Assembly (NCBI RefSeq): GCF_014836615.1 | Contig: NZ_JACSQN010000018.1 | Coordinates: forward strand, 1-46,736 | Origin: Sporosarcina quadrami | Lineage (GTDB): Bacteria; Bacillota; Bacilli; Bacillales_A; Planococcaceae | Length of the DNA: 46,736 nt | Reading direction: 5' to 3' | Shown: in pieces, positions 34,593 to 42,120 of the stretch | Layout of the letters: every line of letters begins with the position of its first letter | Position numbering within the stretch: position 1 is the first letter of the stretch | The notes under the pieces: model-generated | What the model was told of the DNA's origin: nothing | Seen by the model: the letters and a program-made list of their open reading frames with translations, nothing else | The model's database searches: none | Made by a program: the position numbers and the translations under genes

Positions 34593-35522
34593 ATGGCAGC
34601 AAGTAAAATAATTGTGGTTGGCAGCATGAACATGGATTTAGTGACGAGCACGAACCGGATTCCGGCAGTAGGGGAGACGGTGATCGGTGATGCGTTCCAT
34701 ACGACGCCGGGTGGAAAGGGCGCAAATCAGGCCATGGCGGCGGCCCGTCTTGGTGCGGAGGTGACGATGGTCGGTGCGGTAGGTGATGATGCGTTTGGCG
34801 AGGCGGCAATGAATAATTTGAAGCAGCAGGGCATCGGGACAGATGCTATTAGGATAGTGGAAGGTTGCTCAACAGGAATCGCCGCCATCACGGTGTCTGA
34901 CGGAGACAATAGCATTATTGTCGTACCTGGTGCGAATCACTCGATCACGCCTGCTGTCATCGAGGCACAGGAAGAAGTCCTGAAGAACAGCGACATGCTG
35001 CTCGTGCAATTGGAAATCCCGCTCGACAGTGTCATCCGTGCTGTACAACTGGCAAAGAAACATAACATCCGCACAATCTTGAATCCGGCTCCGATTCAGC
35101 CTCTCCCGATGGAGTTGCTGGAGATGGTGGATTATTTGACGCCCAATGAACACGAACAGACCCTCTTGTTCGCTTCGACGGACGGAAGCGTGAAGCAATT
35201 GGAGCGCTTGAAAGAAAAGTGCATTGTGACGAAAGGTTCCAAAGGGGTTATGCTTTATCAAAATGGTGAAGAGATCTTGATTCCGGGCGTTGAGGTGGAA
35301 GCGGTGGATACGACAGGTGCTGGGGATTCCTTCAACGGTGCATTGGCTTTTGCATTGTGCCAAGGGAAAAGTGTCGAGGAAGCTTGCCGGTTTGCCAATG
35401 TTGTCGGGGCCATTTCGGTGACGAAGTTTGGTGCTCAGGCAGGGATGCCAACGATGGAAGAAGTCGAAGGGTTTTTAAGGACACTTAATGTACGAAATGC
35501 GAAAGGGAGGAATATCGAATGA
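34593..35522 (+). CDS. rbsK: Ribokinase (PfkB family)
   Basis: Recognised by the PfkB signatures: GSMNMDLVTSTNRIPAVGET, the substrate-binding GGKGANQAMAAARLG, and the catalytic loop DTTGAGDSFNGALAFAL. It phosphorylates ribose to ribose 5-phosphate in the cytoplasm. The ATG at 34593 after AAAGGAGC is the correct start; the open frame extends upstream into the repeat at 34554. Its TGA overlaps the ATG of the next gene. No ribose transporter is beside it, which together with the nucleoside hydrolase suggests that ribose is released inside the cell from nucleosides. Confidence 0.92.
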   Translation: MAASKIIVVGSMNMDLVTSTNRIPAVGETVIGDAFHTTPGGKGANQAMAAARLGAEVTMVGAVGDDAFGEAAMNNLKQQGIGTDAIRIVEGCSTGIAAITVSDGDNSIIVVPGANHSITPAVIEAQEEVLKNSDMLLVQLEIPLDSVIRAVQLAKKHNIRTILNPAPIQPLPMELLEMVDYLTPNEHEQTLLFASTDGSVKQLERLKEKCIVTKGSKGVMLYQNGEEILIPGVEVEAVDTTGAGDSFNGALAFALCQGKSVEEACRFANVVGAISVTKFGAQAGMPTMEEVEGFLRTLNVRNAKGRNIE

Positions 35523-36430
35523 AACGAGTGATTTTGGACGTGGATACAGGGATCGATGATGCATTGGCGATTACATATGCATTGCAGTCACCTGAGTTGG
35601 ATGTGATCGGGTTAACGACGTGCTTTGGGAATAACACGATTGAGAAAACGACACGGAATACACTTGCTATTGTAGAAATGGCAGGGAAGTCCGTGCCTGT
35701 CTATAAAGGTGCCGATAAGCCGCTTAAGCGCGAGACAAGGGACATTCCGACCCATGTCCATGGAGAGGACGGGCTTGGCGATTGTCCGACGAATGAGCCG
35801 CTTGGGAAAGCGGAAGACGAGAATGCGGTAGATTTTATCATCCGCCAAGTGAAACAGCGGCCGAATGACATTACGCTGATTCCGGTAGGACCGCTTACGA
35901 ATCTTGCAAAGGCGATCCTGAAGGCTCCTGAAATCATCCCTCTTTTTAAAGAGGTCATCATTATGGGAGGGGCTGTTTTCGTCCCTGGGAATGTCACGCC
36001 GTATAGTGAAGCGAATATTTATACGGATCCAGAAGCTGCTGCATTGGTGTTTGCGTCCGGACTTCCGATTACCGTTGTCGGTCTGGATGTGACGATGAAG
36101 ACGCTGTTGCCTGAAGCGGTCGTAGCGGATTGGCGGGCGAGAGGGACAGAGAAAGCCCGGTTCTTTGCGGACATGACCGGTTTTTATATGAACGCTTATG
36201 AAACTTTTCAACCGGGCATTGGGGGCTGCGCCTTGCACGATCCGTTGGCGGTAGGTGTTGCGATCGATCCTGATTTCGTGAAGAGAGAAGCATGGCACAT
36301 AGAGGTGATAGTGGAAGGGGATGAGACGGGGAGGACGGTCGCTTCTTCAGTGGGCGAACCGAAAGTCTTCGTATGTACGGACGTTCAAGCGGAAGCATTC
36401 TTACACCACTTCGTTGGTCGTGTTTTATAA
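35519..36430 (+). CDS. Nucleoside hydrolase (IUNH family)
   Basis: The N-terminal DVDTGIDDALAI motif supplies the aspartates that bind the catalytic calcium and ribose. PVGPLTNLAKAIL and VIMGGAVFVPGNVTP follow, and the DPLAVGVAID segment supplies the last metal-binding aspartate near residue 240. The enzyme should cleave a ribonucleoside to free base and ribose; purine versus pyrimidine specificity is not clear. The start overlaps the ribokinase stop (ATGA), so ribose made here is handed to the preceding enzyme's reaction. A strong hairpin follows. Confidence 0.92.
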   Translation: MKRVILDVDTGIDDALAITYALQSPELDVIGLTTCFGNNTIEKTTRNTLAIVEMAGKSVPVYKGADKPLKRETRDIPTHVHGEDGLGDCPTNEPLGKAEDENAVDFIIRQVKQRPNDITLIPVGPLTNLAKAILKAPEIIPLFKEVIIMGGAVFVPGNVTPYSEANIYTDPEAAALVFASGLPITVVGLDVTMKTLLPEAVVADWRARGTEKARFFADMTGFYMNAYETFQPGIGGCALHDPLAVGVAIDPDFVKREAWHIEVIVEGDETGRTVASSVGEPKVFVCTDVQAEAFLHHFVGRVL

Positions 36431-36463
36431 GGGCAGAACCTTATATGGAGTAGATAAATTTTG

Positions 36464-36516
36464 AGTACCAGGTTCTCAATGAATTCATAATTATTCTAGA
36501 ACCTGGTACTTTTTTC
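36464..36516 (+). terminator. Strong hairpin terminator after the nucleoside hydrolase
   Basis: AGTACCAGGTTCT (36464-36476) and AGAACCTGGTACT (36498-36510) are perfect 13-bp inverted repeats with a 21-base loop, followed by six T. Related text (AGTACCAGATTCTC at about 23186) hints that this may be a repeat element serving as terminator. Confidence 0.8.
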
Positions 36517-37360
36517 AAGAAATAATCTGAAGTTCTGCTAGTGCCTGTTGCAAGGTACCTTTTGTAATTTGATCCCTAAAGTCCAAGCCTAGGCTTACAG
36601 CAGTCTGAGCCACTTCAGGTCTCACACCGGTTAAGATTGTTTTTACTCCTAACAATTTTAAGGTGGAACTCAAATTGAAGATATGATGTGCCACCATCGT
36701 ATCGACAATCGCAACCCCTGACAAATCGAGTATTAAGTAAGAAATCTTCAATCTTGCTGCTTCTTTTGTCGTGTTGTCCATCAACATTAATGCCCGTTCA
36801 GTATCAATATCTCCGATCAATGGCAGGATGGCGATATCATCCGAAATTGAAACAATCGGAACAGATAACTCAATAAATGCTTTTTTTGCACTATCGATAC
36901 TGACTGTGTAGAAGTTGACAAAGGTCAAGCTGAAACAGTAAACAGCATAATCCAGCAATGGATCTATGATTTTGGAAGTTGCTAACAACGATTTTACCGA
37001 CATATCATGTGTCAACACCATCTTCTCAATTTCTTCATTGATATATGTTCGATACAGCACCGTATCTTTCAAGGCTTCATCTAGTGGTACGCAAAGTTTA
37101 AATACATACTCGGAAGTTTGAGCCGCCCATTTTTCGATCAGCTCATAGGCCATATCTCTCTTTTCGGGGCTGACCAGGAATTCTCCGAAGAGACCTACGA
37201 AGTTTGCTCTCATATTGACGATTTCCTCTTCGATTTGAGTAGGGATTTCTTGTCTTTGATCCTCCGGAACCTCTGATAATCGCACTTCATGAATTTTATG
37301 TGCAATATTCGTCTTTTCTTCCAATAGATTCATTCCAATTAGTTCCATTTCATTCATCAT
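36515..37360 (-). CDS. RsbR-like STAS-domain stressosome protein
   Basis: The C-terminal ~115 residues are a STAS domain: VPIVSISDDIAILPLIGDID, the phosphorylatable region LDLSGVAIVDTMVAHHIFNL and TLKLLGVKTILTGVRPEVAQ. The N-terminal ~160 residues are helical, as in the RsbR co-antagonists that sense stress in the stressosome and control sigma-B. It is about the normal length (281). Start ATG after GAAGGG on the minus strand. No rsbS, rsbT or sigB lies here, so it is a stand-alone paralogue. Its end meets the terminator of the convergent nucleoside hydrolase gene. Confidence 0.88.
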   Translation of the reverse strand: MMNEMELIGMNLLEEKTNIAHKIHEVRLSEVPEDQRQEIPTQIEEEIVNMRANFVGLFGEFLVSPEKRDMAYELIEKWAAQTSEYVFKLCVPLDEALKDTVLYRTYINEEIEKMVLTHDMSVKSLLATSKIIDPLLDYAVYCFSLTFVNFYTVSIDSAKKAFIELSVPIVSISDDIAILPLIGDIDTERALMLMDNTTKEAARLKISYLILDLSGVAIVDTMVAHHIFNLSSTLKLLGVKTILTGVRPEVAQTAVSLGLDFRDQITKGTLQQALAELQIIS

Positions 37361-37632
37361 ATGCTCATGCCCTTCAATCGTTATCTATTTAAATTTCCTA
37401 TTACACATTGCAGTCAATAGACTTCTGTAAAAAAATAGTGAAAGAAAGTTTTGATGCCTTACTCTACATTCATTTCAACAAAAGAAGCACGATCTTCCGA
37501 TAAGGATCGAGCTATACATTGTTGCTAAAAATTACAGAGTTCTACTGATTAATATGTCTATAGTCATTATAACAAACTTTTGTGAAAAGAATATTCATAG
37601 GATAGGAAAATGGACTAAAGAAAATTAGTTCA

Positions 37633-37807
37633 GGTGCCAGTCACTCTTTCATCAGGGTCTATGGTGAGATTGCCCCATATCGTAAAGTGAAAACTGTTGA
37701 AGAGTTGTTTGGTCAGATGGATTATAAGAGATAACTATTAAAGTTCTCTTTTTTTTATATTTACTTCTGAAAAAACCTTGACGTAAATGTTTCTGGCACA
37801 GGTACCG
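37633..37807 (+). repeat. 175-bp repeat-ended element carrying a gene tail and terminator
   Basis: Its left end GGTGCCAGTCACTC resembles the left end of the 82-bp repeats; its right end (GACGTAAATGTTTCTGGCACAGGTACCG) resembles the right end of the 147-bp repeats. Between them, 37651-37734 is open and reads IRVYGEIAPYRKVKTVEELF, GQMDYKR, stop, with a terminator straight after. I do not recognise the peptide. It may be the 3' tail of the parental element's gene, or a gene disrupted by repeats. Confidence 0.5.
37727..37756 (+). terminator. Terminator inside the 175-bp element
   Basis: AGAG and AACT (37727-37736) pair with AGTT and CTCT (37742-37749) across a two-base bulge, followed by eight T. 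It overlaps the stop codon of the gene tail. Confidence 0.55.
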
Positions 37808-37867
37808 TGAAGATTATGATTCGGCATATCGGGAAAACAAGCAGCATTGCTTAATAGCGACAATTGT

Positions 37868-37900
37868 AAAAAGGAAGCCAAGTAACTTCGGCTTCCTTTT
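37868..37900. terminator. Bidirectional terminator downstream of the IclR gene
   Basis: AAAAAGGAAGCC (37868-37879) pairs with GGCTTCCTTTT (37890-37900); A-run on the left and T-run on the right make it usable from both strands. It lies beyond the minus-strand IclR stop at 37969. Confidence 0.75.
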
Positions 37901-37968
37901 ACGTCGTATACCTGTAAGTACGCGTGATCATTTTTCTCGGCGTCTTCCGCAAATCATCACTCACTACG

Positions 37969-38712
37969 TTAATAACCCGAACGATGTCCCAGTTTTTTTG
38001 AGATGCGCGCTCCTGTTTCGAGTAATCGCTCTCGCAAAGAGGCGAGGCGTTCTTCGGTCATGTGGAAGCTGGCGAAGCCGATGCTGACCGCGCCGACGAC
38101 TTCCCCGAATCCGTTCACGATCGAGACGGCTATGGAGGAGGTTCCTTCTGTTCGTTCCCCGTGACTTTCTGCGTATCCTTGTTTTCTTATTTCTTTTAAT
38201 TTCATTTCAAATTCAGGGATCTCTTGTTCTTGAATGAGTCTTTTTAAAATAGCTCGCGTTTTATCTTTCGGGAAGGCGGCTAGCATCACTTTGTTCGCTG
38301 CGCCAATGTGTAAAGGAATCCGAATCCCGAGTTGATCGTAAATACGGATTTGGTTTTTTTCATTATCAATTCTTTCGATAATGATGGCGTCCATTTCTGC
38401 TGGTTTGCTTAAATAGACGCTTTCTTCCACTTCCCTTGAAAGCTGGTCGAGCTCCACTCGGATTGTATTCACGTAATCCATCGAGTCATATACTTGCAGG
38501 CCGTACTCCAGCCAAATGGTGCCGAGCCGATATAGTTTCGTTTTAGGATCTTGCTCTACCATTCTTTGTTTAATCATCGCTTTTAGGATTCGATGTAGGG
38601 TGCTGAGTGGAAGATGCAGTTTTTCGGAAAGCTCCGAAATGGATAATCCTGTATCAGTAGTTTGAGTTGCTAATAAATTTGCAATGAGCATCGCGCGATC
38701 AATGGTTTGCAC
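37969..38712 (-). CDS. IclR-family transcriptional regulator
   Basis: N-terminal winged helix (residues 1-65: LLATQTTDTGLSISELSEKL, PLSTLHRILKAMIKQ) and C-terminal IclR effector domain (LKRLIQEQEIPEFEMKLKEI, GTSSIAVSIVNGFGEVVGAV). At 247 residues it is complete. It is divergent from the amidinotransferase/permease/RocB cluster, with a shared 175-base region that contains a sigma-A promoter and an inverted repeat, so it probably controls that cluster in response to an arginine-like compound or its breakdown product. Ribosome site GGGAGG on the minus strand. The effector is not predictable from sequence. Confidence 0.9.
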   Translation of the reverse strand: MQTIDRAMLIANLLATQTTDTGLSISELSEKLHLPLSTLHRILKAMIKQRMVEQDPKTKLYRLGTIWLEYGLQVYDSMDYVNTIRVELDQLSREVEESVYLSKPAEMDAIIIERIDNEKNQIRIYDQLGIRIPLHIGAANKVMLAAFPKDKTRAILKRLIQEQEIPEFEMKLKEIRKQGYAESHGERTEGTSSIAVSIVNGFGEVVGAVSIGFASFHMTEERLASLRERLLETGARISKKLGHRSGY

Positions 38713-38772
38713 AGAAATTTTCCTCCCTTGAGTAAGTCGATTAGGATCGATAGATTTTTTGTTGTAAAAAAA

Positions 38773-38834
38773 AATAGATTACTTTCTTCAACCTTATTGA
38801 CATTTTACCATAATAGCAATATATTTAATCTATT
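38773..38834. promoter_or_regulatory. Inverted repeat AATAGATTA / TAATCTATT flanking the promoter
   Basis: AATAGATTA (38773-38781) and TAATCTATT (38826-38834) are perfect reverse complements on either side of the -35/-10 promoter. This is a good candidate operator for the divergent IclR regulator, either looping or two separate half-sites. Confidence 0.5.
38797..38825 (+). promoter_or_regulatory. Consensus sigma-A promoter of the amidinotransferase cluster
   Basis: TTGACA (38797-38802), 17-base spacer, TATATT (38820-38825). It matches the sigma-A consensus except for one base in the -10 box, and lies about 60 bases before the TTG start at 38888. Confidence 0.85.
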
Positions 38835-38847
38835 AAATTTCCTGACA

Positions 38848-38864
38848 ACGGAAACGCTTTCCGT
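38848..38864 (+). promoter_or_regulatory. cre-like palindrome (possible CcpA site)
   Basis: ACGGAAACGCTTTCCGT is nearly palindromic and carries the GNAANCGNTTNC core of catabolite-responsive elements, with mismatches at the outer bases. It lies downstream of the promoter and just before the ribosome site, where CcpA acts as a roadblock. Confidence 0.5.
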
Positions 38865-38887
38865 TCAGTGGAAAAGGAGGAGTTAAA

Positions 38888-39760
38888 TTGACGTATTGTT
38901 CTTCAATGTATAGATCTTTGAAACACGTAATTGTGAAGCATCCGAACGATGCATTCCGTAATCAGTCGCATCTGGCGAGTGAATGGCGTACCTTCAACTA
39001 TTTAGCTGAACCTAATTTTGAAGAAGCGGTCAAAGAGTATGACAGATTCATTGACATTCTGAGCAAGCATGTTGAACAAATTGATTATTTACCGCAGTCG
39101 GACGATGTCGGTTTGGATTCTTTATATGCCCATGACCCGGTAAAGTTCACACCTGTTGGGGCCATCATTTTAAAATCAGGAAAAGAGCTGCGGCAACCGG
39201 AAGCTGCTGCCTATAAGCAGTTTTTGAAAGAGAAAGGTATTCCGATCATCGGCGAGTTAACAGGTGATGCTGTTTCGGATGGCGGTGATATCGTCTGGCT
39301 GGATGAACGGACACTTGTGGTTGGAAGAGGATACCGGACAAATGATGAAGCCATCCGCCAATTAAAAGAAATGACTGCTCATATGGTGGACGAGTTCATC
39401 GTTGTACAATTGCCACATGATTTAGGTGAAGCGGAGTGTCTGCATTTAATGTCTTTCATCAGTATGGTGGACCAAGACTTGGCAGTTGTTCACTCTAGAT
39501 TGATGCCTGTGTTTTTCCGTCAGTTGTTGATCGATAGAGGGATTCAGCTCATCGAGGTTCCGAATGAGGAGTACGACAAGCTAGGCTGCAATGTGTTGGC
39601 ATTGGCACCACGCGTCTGTATGCTCCCAATTGGAAACGTTTCCACAAAGGAGCAATTAGAGAAAGCCGGTGCAACGGTTTACGAGTATAAGGGCGATGAA
39701 ATAAGCGTTTTAGGCACGGGGGGACCGACGTGTCTCACCTGTCCAGTTGTTAGAACCTAA
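38888..39760 (+). CDS. Amidinotransferase-fold hydrolase (DDAH/arginine-deiminase-like), first copy
   Basis: The protein belongs to the guanidine-modifying superfamily. An SLYAHDPVKF segment (substrate-binding acidic loop) precedes SDGGDIVWL. H186 lies in ECLHLMSF, and the C-terminal nucleophile region is GPTCLTC (C282, C285). These fit the Asp/Glu-His-Cys mechanism that hydrolyses arginine or N-methylarginine to citrulline. It is about 290 residues, longer than the second copy and well diverged from it. Start TTG at 38888 after AAAGGAGG. First gene of the cluster, under the promoter at 38797. Whether the substrate is arginine, dimethylarginine or another guanidine is not decidable. Confidence 0.85.
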   Translation: MTYCSSMYRSLKHVIVKHPNDAFRNQSHLASEWRTFNYLAEPNFEEAVKEYDRFIDILSKHVEQIDYLPQSDDVGLDSLYAHDPVKFTPVGAIILKSGKELRQPEAAAYKQFLKEKGIPIIGELTGDAVSDGGDIVWLDERTLVVGRGYRTNDEAIRQLKEMTAHMVDEFIVVQLPHDLGEAECLHLMSFISMVDQDLAVVHSRLMPVFFRQLLIDRGIQLIEVPNEEYDKLGCNVLALAPRVCMLPIGNVSTKEQLEKAGATVYEYKGDEISVLGTGGPTCLTCPVVRT

Positions 39761-39780
39761 ATAAAAAGGAGAGATTTCAA

Positions 39781-40542
39781 ATGTTTACAAATGTCATCGT
39801 AAAAACACCAGGTAAGAGCTATTTAAATGGACTAACGACATCGGATTTAGGGGAGCCGATTTACAATGTTTTGCTCGAACAGCATAAGGCTTATGTGGAA
39901 GCTTTGAAACAATGTGGCGTCAACGTGACCCATTTGCCTGCGAATGAAGCGTTCCCGGATTCCACGTTCGTTGAAGATACGGCAGTCCTCACTTCAGATT
40001 TCGCTGTTATTTGTAATCCCGGAGCTGCTTCCCGTAATCGTGAAATCGAAGACATGGAGCCTGCCATTCGGAAGTTCTATGACAAAATCTACTTTATCGA
40101 AGGAACCGGAACAGTGGACGGAGGAGATGTACTCCAAGCAGAAGACCACTTTTATATCGGAATTTCTGAACGGACGAATGAAGAAGGTGCACGTCAGCTA
40201 AAGGGAATCCTTGAGAAAGAAGGATATGAAGCGGACATTATTCCGTTGAAAGAATTCTTCCATTTAAAGACGGGCATCGCTTATGTGGGAGAGAATCGGA
40301 TGGTACTTGCTGGTGAGTTCGTGGACCATCCTGCTTTTGATTCATATGAAAAAATCATCGTCAGTAAAGAAGATGAGTATTCAGCGAACTGCATTCAAGT
40401 GAATGATTATGTCATCATTCCAAAAGGCTACGAAGCAACAAAACGTCAATTAAATGAAGCCGGCCTGCAAACGATTGAGCTTGAAATGTCGGAGTTTCAA
40501 AAACATGATGGTGGTCTAAGCTGCTTGTCTTTACGTTTCTAA
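39781..40542 (+). CDS. Dimethylarginine dimethylaminohydrolase-like protein, second copy
   Basis: Closer to classical DDAH: AFPDSTFVEDTAVL (acidic substrate loop), GTVDGGDVLQAEDHFYIG, H161 in FFHLKTGIAYVG, and the C-terminal nucleophile C248 in GGLSCLSLRF. At 253 residues it has the usual DDAH length. It should convert N-methylated arginine, or arginine itself, to citrulline plus an amine. It starts 20 bases after the previous gene with AAGGAGAG. Two adjacent guanidine hydrolases of different subtypes suggest different substrates or a two-step route. A hairpin follows and may reduce expression of the permease gene. Confidence 0.88.
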   Translation: MFTNVIVKTPGKSYLNGLTTSDLGEPIYNVLLEQHKAYVEALKQCGVNVTHLPANEAFPDSTFVEDTAVLTSDFAVICNPGAASRNREIEDMEPAIRKFYDKIYFIEGTGTVDGGDVLQAEDHFYIGISERTNEEGARQLKGILEKEGYEADIIPLKEFFHLKTGIAYVGENRMVLAGEFVDHPAFDSYEKIIVSKEDEYSANCIQVNDYVIIPKGYEATKRQLNEAGLQTIELEMSEFQKHDGGLSCLSLRF

Positions 40543-40548
40543 TGAGAA

Positions 40549-40583
40549 ATCCCCGATTAATTTAAAAAGAATTTATCGGGGAT
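40549..40583 (+). terminator. Hairpin between the second hydrolase and the permease
   Basis: ATCCCCGAT (40549-40557) pairs with ATCGGGGAT (40575-40583), followed by ACTTTC. The T-tract is poor, so it may act as an attenuator or RNA-end protector rather than a full terminator. A second small stem CTGAAT/ATTCAG (40603-40623) lies just before the permease ribosome site. Confidence 0.55.
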
Positions 40584-40645
40584 ACTTTCAAATTAAAGAA
40601 GACTGAATCTTATTTTTATTCAGAGGTAATGGGAGAGTGGATGGT

Positions 40646-42070
40646 ATGAAGAAAGTAGGGGAACAAGCACATACGCCGCAATTGAATCGTTCGATGAAAA
40701 GCCGTCACTTGCTCATGCTGTCTCTTGGAGGTGTGATTGGAACCGGATTGTTTTTGAATGTCGGCTATACGATCAATCAAGCTGGCCCTGGAGGAGCGCT
40801 TGTCGGGTACTTGATTGGTGGATTAATTTTATATATGGTGATGACTTGTTTGGGGGAACTTGCCGTCCATATGCCGGTGACTGGATCATTCCAAACGTAT
40901 GCAACTCGCTATATAAGTCCTTCGGCAGGGTTTTCACTCGGTTGGATATACTTTGTTGGTTCGGCTGCTACGGCGGGAGTCGAGTTCACAGCTGCAGGAA
41001 TTCTCATGAAACATTGGTTTCCTGATATATCGGTTTGGGTGTGGTGTGCCGTATTCATGGCGTTGTTGTTCTTTTTGAATGCGCTCACAACAAAAGGTTT
41101 TGCGGAAGCGGAGTTTTGGTTTGCAGGTATAAAAGTCCTTGCTGTAATCGCTTTCATCGTAATCGGAGCACTTGCAATATTCGGGTGGATACCGCTGCAA
41201 GACCGTGTGGCGCCGCATTTCTCTAATTTGGCGCCTAGCAACATGTTTCCAGCAGGGATTGTCATTGTATTCGTGACGATGATGAATGTCATTTTTTCTT
41301 ACCAAGGTTCTGAACTCGTTGGAATCGCGGCTGGGGAGACGGAGAATCCGAAAAAGAACATTCCGAAAGCCATTCGGACAATATTGTTCCGTATCATCGT
41401 TTTTTATATTGCATCCATCGTCGTGTTGTCTGCGATTTTTCCGTCATCTGAGTTAGGGCTGATGGAAAGTCCATTTGTCACATTGATGAAATTGGCGGGT
41501 GTTCCCTATGCGGCAGGCATCATGAACTTCATTATCCTAACTGCGATTTTATCGGTAGGTAACTCTTGTTTATACGCATCCACACGCTTGCTTTGGTCGA
41601 TGGCGAATGAAGGGATGGCACCTAAGCTGTTCGGTCGCTTGACGAAAAACAAAGTGCCGCTCAATGCGTTGATCTTCACGATGTTCTTCTCTTTGCTATC
41701 GCTGTTAACAAGTGTGATGGAAGCCGATACAGTGTTCGTGCTGCTCATGTCGATTGCTGGAATCGCGGTCACGATTTCATGGATGGGTATTGCAACGTCC
41801 CAATTAATGTTCCGTTATCGGTACATTAAAGGAGGCGGGAAAATAGAAGAACTGGAGTACCGAGTCCGCTTTTATCCTTGGCTTCCGATTTTCTGTATTG
41901 TCTTCTGTTTAGCTGTACTCGGCTTCCTTGCAAGTGATCCTACACAACGGATCGGATTACTATACGGCGTCGGCTTTTTCATCGCTTGTATGTTGTTCTA
42001 TAAATTTAAATTGTCAAAGAAGCCTCCTGTGAGTGCTGGAGCATCGGAGCTTGAGCCTGAAACGAAATAA
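40646..42070 (+). CDS. Amino-acid permease (APC superfamily)
   Basis: Twelve membrane helices are expected, with the APC signature in the first: LMLSLGGVIGTGLFLNVGY. It also has SYQGSELVGIAAGETENPKK in the middle, as in arginine, lysine or GABA permeases of Bacillales. Length (about 475) is normal. It probably imports the cationic or modified amino acid used by the cluster. Start ATG at 40646 after GGGAGAG; the GTG at 40637 is in frame but overlaps that site. It is followed by RocB after 50 bases containing a repeat-end palindrome. Confidence 0.9.
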   Translation: MKKVGEQAHTPQLNRSMKSRHLLMLSLGGVIGTGLFLNVGYTINQAGPGGALVGYLIGGLILYMVMTCLGELAVHMPVTGSFQTYATRYISPSAGFSLGWIYFVGSAATAGVEFTAAGILMKHWFPDISVWVWCAVFMALLFFLNALTTKGFAEAEFWFAGIKVLAVIAFIVIGALAIFGWIPLQDRVAPHFSNLAPSNMFPAGIVIVFVTMMNVIFSYQGSELVGIAAGETENPKKNIPKAIRTILFRIIVFYIASIVVLSAIFPSSELGLMESPFVTLMKLAGVPYAAGIMNFIILTAILSVGNSCLYASTRLLWSMANEGMAPKLFGRLTKNKVPLNALIFTMFFSLLSLLTSVMEADTVFVLLMSIAGIAVTISWMGIATSQLMFRYRYIKGGGKIEELEYRVRFYPWLPIFCIVFCLAVLGFLASDPTQRIGLLYGVGFFIACMLFYKFKLSKKPPVSAGASELEPETK

Positions 42071-42087
42071 GGAATTACATTATATAA

Positions 42088-42100
42088 AGTGCCTGGCACT
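42088..42100. repeat. Solo palindrome AGTGCCTGGCACT
   Basis: A perfect 13-bp palindrome matching the right-end core (GTGCCAGGCAC) of the dispersed repeats lies directly before the ribosome site AGAGGAG of the RocB gene. It may be a solo repeat end; as RNA it would fold next to the start region. Confidence 0.55.
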
Positions 42101-42120
42101 GGAAGAGGAGATTGGGAACA

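Noticed and set aside
35612..36298. Long minus-strand open frame opposite the nucleoside hydrolase
   Set aside because: It mirrors the codons of a clear plus-strand enzyme, is rich in Arg/His/Ser without motifs and has no ribosome site.
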